The position numbers and the translations under genes were made by a program. From Legionella nagasakiensis (GTDB lineage Bacteria > Pseudomonadota > Gammaproteobacteria > Legionellales > Legionellaceae): a DNA stretch of 64,000 nt. The first letter of the stretch is position 1. Each line of letters begins with the position of its first letter. This document shows, piece by piece, positions 52,382 to 60,137 of the stretch. The notes under the pieces were generated by a model. It saw nothing but the letters and a program-made list of their open reading frames with translations, was not told the origin of the DNA and did no database searches. The stretch lies in assembly GCF_900639915.1 (NCBI RefSeq), contig NZ_CAAAID010000004.1:62001-126000 (forward strand). The letters run 5' to 3'.

Positions 52382-53221
52382 ATGCCAAAGCCAATCTTGG
52401 GTCAAGAAGCATTTAAAGCACATGTAAGAGTAAAAGAAGCTACGATCAGAAAGCTTGCAGAAAGCGCTTCAAGTATGGAAAAAATTACGGAGGAGCCTAA
52501 AAAATTCGTAGCGGTTATGCAAAGAATCAAGGAGGAACTTGGCGAGGATGCTACTGGAACATTTGCTGATGAAGGCCATCAGACTCAAGTTAACGCATTA
52601 AATAGAAGAATTGCCGAGCTATGTATTCAATTGGATCAACGTTACAAAGAGCAACAACGCGCTGAAGCCGAAGCCCGTGAACGTGCCGAAGCCGAAGCCC
52701 GTGAACGCGCCGAAGCTGAAGCTCGTGAACGCGCCGAAGCTGAAGCTCGTGAACGCACCGAAAGCAAAGCTAAAGCACCCGTTCAAGCGGCGTTAGGTGC
52801 GCTTGCTGCCAATGTTTTGGACTTAGAAGACAAGATTGCACAACATTCACGCTACCGTTCGATCCACACTGCTGCGAATGATTTGCTTGCCGAACTGCAA
52901 GGTTACGCTGAAACGTTTTACCTAAACCCCTTGGATAAAGACACGCGGGCAACCTTCCAACGACAATGCGTAGAAGCCGTCGATGCTGCGAAACAAGGTG
53001 ATTTGGCCAAAGAACCAAAACTCATACAATGCTTCATTAATTTCCTGAAATCCATCGCCAATGGTTTTGGCTTTGCCATCACACTTGGCCGCAACAGCAA
53101 TCTCTTTTTTGCGCCTCCGGCTAAAACAGCCGCCGTTGCTATGGTGGAAGACATTCAAGCACAAATTAACACTGGCTTAAATGAAGAAGCGGTGAGTGGA
53201 GACGCTGCATTAGCCTTGTAA
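52382..53221 (+). CDS. tandem paralogue of the 51312 protein with octapeptide repeats
   Basis: 279 aa from ATG 52382, which has GAGGAAG upstream (the frame is open from 52340). Same plan as its neighbour: AFKAHVRVKEATIRKL start, LCIQLDQRYKEQQR, then four copies of an AEAEARER octapeptide (residues 94-125) where the neighbour has a short charged stretch, then YRSIHTAANDLLAEL and the C-terminal module (FQRQCVEAVDAAKQGDLAK). A hydrophobic segment lies near 220-240. Function unknown. No convincing PmrA-like box is seen, so control may differ from its paralogue. Confidence 0.7.
   Translation: MPKPILGQEAFKAHVRVKEATIRKLAESASSMEKITEEPKKFVAVMQRIKEELGEDATGTFADEGHQTQVNALNRRIAELCIQLDQRYKEQQRAEAEARERAEAEARERAEAEARERAEAEARERTESKAKAPVQAALGALAANVLDLEDKIAQHSRYRSIHTAANDLLAELQGYAETFYLNPLDKDTRATFQRQCVEAVDAAKQGDLAKEPKLIQCFINFLKSIANGFGFAITLGRNSNLFFAPPAKTAAVAMVEDIQAQINTGLNEEAVSGDAALAL
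52661..52756 (+). repeat. four 24-bp in-frame tandem repeats
   Basis: Units of GCYGAAGCYGAAGCYCGTGAACGY encode AEAEARER four times; the third and fourth copies are identical at the nucleotide level and the first two differ from them only at wobble positions. This suggests recent expansion by slippage and possible length variation between strains. Confidence 0.9.
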
Positions 53222-53249
53222 AGCAGCCATTTCCTGCAACACTTTTTCG

Positions 53250-53276
53250 GCATTCCCGCCCCACACGCGGGAATGC
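53250..53276 (+). terminator. hairpin after the 52382 gene
   Basis: GCATTCCCGC pairs with GCGGGAATGC around a 7-nt loop, about 30 bp after the stop codon. The T-run behind it is weak (GTCTTATTCT). Confidence 0.55.
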
Positions 53277-53376
53277 GTCTTATTCTAATCACCTACGCAT
53301 CTTCAATCTAGTCAATTCACTCTCAAGAATTCTGGTTAAAACGATCTTCCTACCAAGATTTAAATTCAAGCCAAAA

Positions 53377-53407
53377 GTTATTGATAATCATTTTCATTTG
53401 GTATAAG
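53377..53407 (+). promoter_or_regulatory. Fur box overlapping the mavN-like promoter
   Basis: Positions 53377-53395 match the 19-bp Fur consensus GATAATGATAATCATTATC at 16 positions by direct comparison. A -10-like TATAAG follows at 53402-53407, with TTGATA inside the box as a possible -35 (15-bp spacer). Fur with iron would block this promoter. Confidence 0.65.
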
Positions 53408-53441
53408 GTATCAATCCTGTTGCCCGTCTGCCTGAATCATC

Positions 53442-55367
53442 ATGAATTCATTATCCAAAAAACGCTTAAAAAAACTTCCTTATTACCTTGCCTTGCTGCT
53501 GCTGACGACCGGCGCCAGTCTGATTATTGGATTCTTAAGTTTCGGTGGCATGTACGCCTTATGGCCGGTACTTCCTCTGGCTTTCGCCACGTTTGGGCTT
53601 TCTGTGGCTTATGAAGGTGAAATTTATCTGCAAAACATCAAGGGCGCTCTGAATAAATTATTCAAGCATCAACATCTGGAACGCCAACTAGCCAAAGAGT
53701 ACTTGCTCGAACAGTTCCCTGATACAACGTCTGAGGATTGCCCTCAGTTTTTCAAAGATTATGAAGTGCAACTGAACTTACTTCATGCATTCGGGCACCA
53801 TCGTCTGGATAAAGCAAGTCTGGTACGAAAAAAACAGGTAGAGAAAACGCTGCGCGACATGGAAAAGTGGTTTGCAGCGCAATTGTTTGCCCAACATAAC
53901 GATGAGAAAGAATTAACGGCTTATGAACTCGAACTGCGTAACTGGCTTGCCCACCATGAACAGGAAAAATGGCTGGCGAAACGCAACCAACGCCAAAACA
54001 CCTATCTAGGCGTAAAGCTTTTTAGTGGTCTTGCTGGACTATTCATGGGGTTAGGCACGACTTATCTTTTGGTTGAAGCCTTTTCCACCATTCCCTTCAT
54101 AGCAGCCATCTCATTTACCGCCTGGCCACTCTTCATTGTTCCTATGGCCATCGTTGCCGGCTCTGCTTATGCCTTGCTGACTTACAATGCCGTGACCGAC
54201 ATGATAGCCAACGACACCCTGCGTAAGTGGTATAGAAAAATTCGTGACGATTTAAGTCATGGCTTAAGCATACGCAACGTATTCATAGCGTCTATGGCGG
54301 TGGTACTTGTTGCCTTAGCACTTGCATTAACCATTTGCACCGCCGGCACCTGGTGGACAGTCGCCAAAGAAGCCCGCCCGCTTTTTACCTGGATGGGCAG
54401 AATGCCTGGATTTATTATGGGGGTTATCAATCCTCTCATCACCGGCTTATCGGCTGTGGTTTTTAACTTGCAAAACACCAGCGAATCACTGGAAATGATT
54501 GATGACGTTACCCGCACGAAAGGTAATGTCTTCTCTCGTATGTGGAATGGTATTAAGCATGGTTTTAATTACTTACAACAGCATGAAAACTGGCTGCAAC
54601 GTCTTAACCCTTTCCGACTGTTATTAAAAATCACCTTAACACCCTTGCGCATTCTGTTGTTTTTTGGACATTTGATAAGCATTGGCGTCACCTCCGATCG
54701 CGTGCCCGGCATACCACAAATCGTTTCTGCACTGTTAGGCATCATCAGCGAAGGTTTTGAAGACGCTCATTATTTTGTTAGTCAGGATCATGATGACCAT
54801 GAGCATCATGACGCGCATGAACACACCAAGTCTTTATTGCAGGAACGATTGGGTGAAGAACATGGCCATAACCATGATGCGGACCTGCCGACCCGTTTTC
54901 TTAAATTACTGTTCTCTCCGATTTATTTTCTAGCCGCCAGCTGGGATTATTTAACCAGCAAAATGAATCAGGCACCACGGCAATCCATTACCTTTGTCCG
55001 TGCCTGGGAAAAACAAATGGGACTTCAGGAAGAAAAAACCATAACACTTCCGGATGATGCATCACGCCCATCTTCCGCCTGGACGATTGAACACGCCCTC
55101 TATCGCATAGAACGACATAAGGAAAAGCAATTACAAGGTACATGGGTTGGCCAAGACATTGCTCAGGAAAAAAGCAAGCAACTAACCCAATTGCAACAGG
55201 ATATACGGCGATTAGATACCAGCGATAAAACGGCCGTAAGCATCCGGCTAGTCGCCGAGAAAAAATGCGATGTTTATCATAAACACCGCTTCTTCAATTC
55301 CGGTCCTACAAGCACGGCTGCCTTCATAGAAGAATTGCCGCAAAGAATCGCCAGTCCCACAGCTTGA
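53442..55367 (+). CDS. mavN: MavN/IroT-like iron-regulated multi-pass membrane protein
   Basis: 641 aa with about eight membrane helices: two near the N-terminus (13-57), pairs near 190-255 and 290-350, and one near 400. After a helical domain comes a histidine/aspartate-rich loop (about 447-482, DHDDHEHHDAHEH and EEHGHNHDAD) suited to metal binding. A Fur box lies upstream. These traits fit MavN (IroT), the Fur-regulated Dot/Icm effector thought to move iron across the Legionella vacuole membrane. Identity rests on architecture, regulation and genus, not alignment; another metal transporter is possible. A REP-like palindrome follows. Confidence 0.6.
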   Translation: MNSLSKKRLKKLPYYLALLLLTTGASLIIGFLSFGGMYALWPVLPLAFATFGLSVAYEGEIYLQNIKGALNKLFKHQHLERQLAKEYLLEQFPDTTSEDCPQFFKDYEVQLNLLHAFGHHRLDKASLVRKKQVEKTLRDMEKWFAAQLFAQHNDEKELTAYELELRNWLAHHEQEKWLAKRNQRQNTYLGVKLFSGLAGLFMGLGTTYLLVEAFSTIPFIAAISFTAWPLFIVPMAIVAGSAYALLTYNAVTDMIANDTLRKWYRKIRDDLSHGLSIRNVFIASMAVVLVALALALTICTAGTWWTVAKEARPLFTWMGRMPGFIMGVINPLITGLSAVVFNLQNTSESLEMIDDVTRTKGNVFSRMWNGIKHGFNYLQQHENWLQRLNPFRLLLKITLTPLRILLFFGHLISIGVTSDRVPGIPQIVSALLGIISEGFEDAHYFVSQDHDDHEHHDAHEHTKSLLQERLGEEHGHNHDADLPTRFLKLLFSPIYFLAASWDYLTSKMNQAPRQSITFVRAWEKQMGLQEEKTITLPDDASRPSSAWTIEHALYRIERHKEKQLQGTWVGQDIAQEKSKQLTQLQQDIRRLDTSDKTAVSIRLVAEKKCDVYHKHRFFNSGPTSTAAFIEELPQRIASPTA

Positions 55368-55387
55368 TGACGCAACGCCATATCCGA

Positions 55388-55414
55388 CCTGGTTATCGCT
55401 GTGCGTTAACCAGG
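55388..55414. repeat. REP-like palindrome between convergent genes
   Basis: CCTGGTTA (55388-55395) pairs with TAACCAGG (55407-55414), 11-nt loop, in the 52-bp space between the mavN-like gene and rep. Same core as the elements at 987 and 52128. Confidence 0.6.
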
Positions 55415-55419
55415 CCCGA

Positions 55420-57417
55420 TTAAGCTAATAAACTTTTTATTCCCGCCAGATGAGATTTCGCCAGAGCTTTTGATTTAGCCTCATTACGATCGCCGGCACG
55501 TCCAAACCACTCCAGGCTATCTTGTGGTAATTCATCTAAAAAACGGCTGGGAAGGCAATCCTGCAGCTCCCCTCCACGTCTTCTTTGCTTCGCAAGCGAT
55601 AAACATAATCCCTTTTGCGCACGTGTAATCCCCACATAGGCCAGACGACGTTCTTCCTCAATTTGATCGTCATCAATACTGACACGATGCGGCAGCAATT
55701 CTTCTTCCATGCCAACTAAATAAACATAAGGAAACTCTAGGCCTTTTGAGGCATGCAGCGTCATCAGTTGCAAGGTATTGCCATCGTACTCCTCTGTTTG
55801 CTCCAGAATATCAATTAAAATCAATTTGTTTATCACATCGGTCAATTGACCATTTGATTCCTGATTCAACAATCGCTCCACCCATTCCAGCAACTCCCAA
55901 ATATTCTCCATTTTCTTTTGCGCTTTCATGGGTGTGTCGCATTGTTCGTAAATATAGGCCTCATAACCACTATCCTCAATCATCTCGCGCAACACAGCAG
56001 TGACAGTTCCCTGTTGGCAGCGAAGGCGGATAGATTCTAACCATTGTTTGAAATTCTGCAAGGCAGCGCGTGGTTGATCACTTACATATTCTGATAATGC
56101 CAAGTGATCACAACAGGCATAAAGACTTTGCTCTTGCGATTGCGCATAACGACCTAATGCCGAGAGCGTTGTCTCACCAATACCACGCTTAGGCGTATTA
56201 ATCACCCGTAAAAAAGCAGCATCATCCGCTGTATTATTTAATAACTTCAAATAAGCAAAGACATCCTTAATTTCGGTGCGGGCAAACCACGACTGACCAC
56301 CGCTGATGTGATACGGAATGCTATGATGGCGCAATACTTTTTCAAACACTCGGGATTGGTGATTACCGCGATATAAAATAGCGTAATCCCCATAAGACTT
56401 CCCGACACGTAACTTATGACTGATGAGATCGGCGATGATTTGCTCCGCCTCATCCTGCTCATCTTTACAACACAGAACACGAATTAAATCACCATGCCCT
56501 AGTTCGCTCCATAATTTTTTGATAAACAAATGCGAATTATTGGCGATTAAATGATTTGCCGCATTTAAAATACGTATGGTTGAGCGGTAATTTTGTTCAA
56601 GCTTAATAAATTTTAGCTGTGGATAATCTTTTTGCAATTGTGCCAGATTTTCAGGACGAGCGCCCCGCCAGGCATAAATGGATTGATCATCATCGCCCAC
56701 TACCGTAAAACGAGCCCGTTCTCCCACTAATAATTTTACTAAGGCATATTGGCAAGCATTGGAATCCTGATATTCATCAATCAACAAATGACGAATCTTA
56801 TTTTGCCAGTGTTCCCGACTATCCGCATGTTGCGTCAGCAAAAAAACGGGCAGACGAATCAAATCATCAAAATCAACGGCATTATAAGCTTGTAGTGATT
56901 GTTGATATAGCGGGTAAAGTGATGCGGCCTCTGCAACTAATGGATCTTCGCTCCCTCCTGGATACACCTTATTAGGGGCCAACAATTCATTTTTCCAACG
57001 GGAAATCTGCTGTTGTAATCTTAATAAATCGTCGCGTTGATTTGCTCTTGACGCCGGGAGCAAACTACGGAGTACTTGTAAACAATCTTCCTGATCAAAA
57101 ATGCTAAACCCCGGCTTAAGACCACAATGGTTTGCCTCGCGTTTAACGATGGTTAATCCCAGGGTATGAAACGTCGCTATCTTCAAACCACGGCGAGTGA
57201 TAGCAGGAAGCGTGGAGGCAACACGCTCACGCATTTCATTCGCCGCCTTATTGGTGAAGGTAACGGCAAAAACGTTGTGAGCGGCATAACCACATTCCTC
57301 AATCAGGTAAGCAATTTTTTGGGTAATCACCCGGGTTTTGCCGCTGCCTGCGCCGGCAAGCACCAGTAAAGGTCCGTCAATGTATTTAACCGCCGCCATT
57401 TGTTGCGGATTAAGCAT
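55420..57417 (-). CDS. rep: ATP-dependent DNA helicase Rep
   Basis: Superfamily 1A 3'-5' helicase that clears proteins ahead of replication forks. 665 aa with Walker A LAGAGSGKT, TFTNKAANEMRERV, LLIDEYQDSN (Walker B), GDDDQSIYAWRGA, YRST and the C-terminal motifs (TLHASKGLEFPYV; EERRLAYVGITRA). The start MLNPQQMAAVK aligns with E. coli Rep (MRLNPGQQQAV), favouring ATG 57417 over a TTG at 57435. E. coli Rep is 673 aa. Confidence 0.93.
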   Translation of the reverse strand: MLNPQQMAAVKYIDGPLLVLAGAGSGKTRVITQKIAYLIEECGYAAHNVFAVTFTNKAANEMRERVASTLPAITRRGLKIATFHTLGLTIVKREANHCGLKPGFSIFDQEDCLQVLRSLLPASRANQRDDLLRLQQQISRWKNELLAPNKVYPGGSEDPLVAEAASLYPLYQQSLQAYNAVDFDDLIRLPVFLLTQHADSREHWQNKIRHLLIDEYQDSNACQYALVKLLVGERARFTVVGDDDQSIYAWRGARPENLAQLQKDYPQLKFIKLEQNYRSTIRILNAANHLIANNSHLFIKKLWSELGHGDLIRVLCCKDEQDEAEQIIADLISHKLRVGKSYGDYAILYRGNHQSRVFEKVLRHHSIPYHISGGQSWFARTEIKDVFAYLKLLNNTADDAAFLRVINTPKRGIGETTLSALGRYAQSQEQSLYACCDHLALSEYVSDQPRAALQNFKQWLESIRLRCQQGTVTAVLREMIEDSGYEAYIYEQCDTPMKAQKKMENIWELLEWVERLLNQESNGQLTDVINKLILIDILEQTEEYDGNTLQLMTLHASKGLEFPYVYLVGMEEELLPHRVSIDDDQIEEERRLAYVGITRAQKGLCLSLAKQRRRGGELQDCLPSRFLDELPQDSLEWFGRAGDRNEAKSKALAKSHLAGIKSLLA

Positions 57418-57504
57418 GTGGAAATACTCGTGCAAAAAAAGAGCATTATTATGCCATGTAAACCAGGGCAGGAAAATCTTGTTTCATACAGCAGAAAAAA
57501 ATTA

Positions 57505-57513
57505 TGCTAGAAT
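57505..57513 (+). promoter_or_regulatory. extended -10 promoter for hslO
   Basis: TGCTAGAAT fits TG-n-TATAAT with one mismatch, about 30 bp before the hslO start. No clear -35. Confidence 0.4.
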
Positions 57514-57542
57514 CGCATCTTTTTGATTGAATGTACATCTCA

Positions 57543-58385
57543 ATGAACGAAACGGATACCTTACAACGCTTCTTGTTTGAACACGCCAATATTCGCGGCG
57601 AAATCGTTCATCTACATGAAACTTACAAAACCATTATGAGCCAACACCCCTATCCGCCACAGGTCAAAAGCCTTCTGGGTGAAGCATTGGTTTCCTGTAT
57701 TTTATTGACTGCCAGCATTAAATTTGAGGGGGAAGTAAGTCTACAGTTTCATGGCGATCAACGCCTGTCGCTGCTTGTCGTCCAATGCGATCATCAATTG
57801 CAAGTCCGGGCATTTGCCAAGTACCAGGAGAATGAGCATGCCGTAGACTATCATGAAGCCTTTTTACAAGGGAAAATGGTATTAACCATTAATCAATACC
57901 AGCAAACGCAAACCTATCAAAGTGTGGTGCCCATTCGTTCTACCTCGATGAGCGAAAATCTCATGCATTATTTTGCCCAGTCAGAACAGGTATCGACGCG
58001 TGTCTGGCTGGCTGCTGACGACCATCAGGCAGCCGGCATGCTGCTGCAGCTCATGCCGGGCCAGGATACCTTACAACGCGAACAATTTTGGGAGTATGCC
58101 GTTCAACTTGGACAAACCATTACCGAAAAAGAATTATTTACATTGGATAATCCCACGATTTTACATCGTTTGTATCATGAAACTGAGCTGCGCTTATATC
58201 CGGCGCGAGCCATACAATTTCATTGCCGTTGCAGTGCCGAAAAAATGAAAGAAGTACTCAAAATTTTAGGAGAAGAAGATTTAAAGCAGCTGTTAGCTGA
58301 AAAAGGTAGTGTTGAAATCAGCTGTGATTTTTGTAATAAAAGTTACGCTTTTGATGCCATTGATGTCACCATGCTCTTTCGTTAA
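57543..58385 (+). CDS. hslO: Hsp33 redox-activated chaperone
   Basis: A holdase chaperone switched on by oxidation. 280 aa, with the C-terminal zinc site C-x-C (HCRCS) and C-x-x-C (CDFC) about 30 residues apart, all four cysteines present. ATG 57543 (MNETDTLQRFLF) aligns with E. coli MPQHDQLHRYLF; an in-frame ATG four codons earlier is possible. Divergent from rep. Confidence 0.93.
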   Translation: MNETDTLQRFLFEHANIRGEIVHLHETYKTIMSQHPYPPQVKSLLGEALVSCILLTASIKFEGEVSLQFHGDQRLSLLVVQCDHQLQVRAFAKYQENEHAVDYHEAFLQGKMVLTINQYQQTQTYQSVVPIRSTSMSENLMHYFAQSEQVSTRVWLAADDHQAAGMLLQLMPGQDTLQREQFWEYAVQLGQTITEKELFTLDNPTILHRLYHETELRLYPARAIQFHCRCSAEKMKEVLKILGEEDLKQLLAEKGSVEISCDFCNKSYAFDAIDVTMLFR

Positions 58386-58421
58386 TAGGGAAATAAGCAA
58401 TCTGACCTCATCAAAGATGCT

Positions 58422-59297
58422 CTAGATTGCCGGAACTGGAATCGCGTCTAAATGTTTTTCCAACTCATTCACTTTGCTTATGGAATTGGTTTCGCTGAAA
58501 AATAAAAACCGGCCATTCACTGCCAAATTGATCAACCCGGCAGCAAGATAACCCATGCCCATACCCAAAACAGCAAACCCAATATTGGCCAAAATGTAAT
58601 TGTAATCCCGATGTTTTTCCAACTCTGGCCGTGCCACCTTAATTGCAGCGTCGCAAGTTCGTTTAAATATTTGATAGGTTGCAGCATTTTTATTTTGTCG
58701 ATAGGCTGCCATTGCATTGCTAAGGTCTGTGTGAAGGGCTCTGGCATTATGAGCAGCCAACTCATAAGTAGCACGATCTCTTTCAGCCTTATGTTCAAGC
58801 TCGCTTGCTTTCGTATGTAAGATAAGCAATTGATCCATAAATTTTTGTTCTGCGGGATCTGCCACAACATTGGCTTGACGATACGCTTCCAGGCAGTGTG
58901 CTTTTTCTTCCGTCGACAGGATGTTACGGTCAACAAATACCGTCAAAACCTGACGAAATTTTGCCTCATCAATCGGTGCTCGAAATTGCGCATGCATATG
59001 CGTTTCATCCCGGTCAAACGCATCTTGGTGGTATTGATCATGATCAGCGTCTTCCCGATGAATAAAACGGCGAATACCTAACTCTGTGGCACCATGGGTG
59101 TATGTAATGATTTGAAATTGCTCTGCTGTAAAATTCGTCACTTCGGCGTAGTAACAATCAATCTCTACAAACACCGGAAGCCCAAAGAGTGACGCGAGCT
59201 GTCTTGACTTGCCACCCGTTTTTTTAGGATACAAGGTGATGGTATCGTTGAATAAACTGATATTGACTTTTTCACAAAGATGAGTAAATGCTCGCAT
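58422..59297 (-). CDS. PmrA-box effector candidate with coiled coil and membrane hairpin
   Basis: 291 aa; AAGG precedes ATG 59297. The N-terminal half (1-120) looks globular (GLPVFVEIDCYYAEV, HMHAQFRAPIDEAKF), then a coiled coil (about 145-200) and the C-terminal module: IFKRTCDAAIKVARPELEKH, a hydrophobic hairpin (GFAVLGMGMGYLAAGLINLA) and FLFFSETNSISKVNELEKHL. The module also ends the 51312 and 52382 proteins. The promoter is an excellent PmrA-box match. No catalytic motif recognised; a Dot/Icm substrate is inferred. Confidence 0.75.
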   Translation of the reverse strand: MRAFTHLCEKVNISLFNDTITLYPKKTGGKSRQLASLFGLPVFVEIDCYYAEVTNFTAEQFQIITYTHGATELGIRRFIHREDADHDQYHQDAFDRDETHMHAQFRAPIDEAKFRQVLTVFVDRNILSTEEKAHCLEAYRQANVVADPAEQKFMDQLLILHTKASELEHKAERDRATYELAAHNARALHTDLSNAMAAYRQNKNAATYQIFKRTCDAAIKVARPELEKHRDYNYILANIGFAVLGMGMGYLAAGLINLAVNGRFLFFSETNSISKVNELEKHLDAIPVPAI

Positions 59298-59326
59298 GTC
59301 AGACCTTGATTTGAAAAACCCAGGCC

Positions 59327-59359
59327 ATTATAAGATTTAAAAATTAACAATTTATTAAG
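59327..59359 (-). promoter_or_regulatory. PmrA-box-like promoter for the 58422 gene
   Basis: On the minus strand: CTTAATAAA, 2 bp, GTTAATTTT, 7 bp, TATAAT (perfect -10 at 59327-59332). TTAAT repeats exactly 11 bp apart, as in the PmrA consensus. The leader is about 23 nt. Confidence 0.7.
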
Positions 59360-59364
59360 GTTTT

Positions 59365-59862
59365 TCACTGCATCGGCAAATCAACTGCGGCCAATATGCC
59401 ACCATGAACATCAGCAATCTGTAAATAATTACCGCGCATGGCCTGCAGGATTTGCTTTAACATCATAAACTGCTTACTGAGCTGAAAATACAAATTGGCT
59501 GATTCATTATCCTGCAATTCACCAACGGTCATATAGGCGGCTTGCCCCATATCACTGAAGTAATCCAGACTGACATGACGCTTATTTGCCATACCGGGGA
59601 AAAGACCACAAAAGAGCAGGCTTTTATCACCAACATCACGAAGCAGCTCAACTTGGCGTTTGCCAGGAGAGTGCATGGATTCAAGAAAATCAAGCGCGAG
59701 GACCGATTCAAGTAATTGGGTAGTTTGAGAAAAACGCATTAACAAGAAGACCAAATAGCTTTCTGTGTTTTCATTAAGAACCAGACGCGTGGATGCTTGA
59801 GCCTCATTCACTAAAGCATGCCATTGGCTAGTGTCGGTGGGATGCAAAATTAATTTTTTCAT
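59365..59862 (-). CDS. conserved-looking protein of unknown function
   Basis: 165 aa from ATG 59862, preceded by AGGTGG; the frame continues to 60063 without ribosome-binding support. A compact, mostly soluble sequence (MKKLILHPTDTSQWHALVN; LVLNENTESYLVFLLMRF; VGDKSLLFCGLFPG) with no signal peptide or membrane segment and no recognised motif. Divergent from typA. The compact sequence without coiled coil or tail motif looks more like a housekeeping protein than an effector, but no function can be given. Confidence 0.65.
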   Translation of the reverse strand: MKKLILHPTDTSQWHALVNEAQASTRLVLNENTESYLVFLLMRFSQTTQLLESVLALDFLESMHSPGKRQVELLRDVGDKSLLFCGLFPGMANKRHVSLDYFSDMGQAAYMTVGELQDNESANLYFQLSKQFMMLKQILQAMRGNYLQIADVHGGILAAVDLPMQ

Positions 59863-59932
59863 AATTATCCACCTTTTTTCATTTAGCTTACTATTAGTGT
59901 AGCAAAGCTTGTGCCACATGAAAGGATTTTTA

Positions 59933-59962
59933 TTACAAAACAGGCATGCTTCGTTGTATAAT
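59933..59962 (+). promoter_or_regulatory. promoter of typA/bipA
   Basis: A perfect TATAAT (59957-59962) with a weak TTACAA 18 bp upstream. The predicted transcript would have a leader of about 170 nt, which contains nested inverted repeats (60025-60093). Confidence 0.45.
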
Positions 59963-60024
59963 GGTAAATACATATACAAAAGTTCGTCCATACTGGCATA
60001 ACGATTTGTTTGTTTTCTCATCAT

Positions 60025-60093
60025 TCTCTCTTTTTGTAAAAGGATCAGGAGGATTTTAAACATCCCTCCCTGCCTCCCTTTAAGAAAGAGAGA
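60025..60093 (+). promoter_or_regulatory. structured leader of typA
   Basis: TCTCTCTTT (60025-60033) can pair with AAAGAGAGA (60085-60093), enclosing CAGGAGG (60046-60052) that can pair with CCTCCCTG (60065-60072, one bulge). The fold hides an internal AGGAGG that no ORF uses. A regulatory role is possible but unproven. Confidence 0.35.
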
Positions 60094-60137
60094 GCTTATA
60101 AAAATCGTTTTTACCAGTATTATTACTAAAGGCTCCT

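Noticed and set aside
58397-58430. Inverted repeat GCAATCT/AGATTGC near the hslO and 58422 ends
   Set aside because: Only 7 bp with a 20-nt loop and it enters the coding end of the 58422 gene; weak as a terminator.
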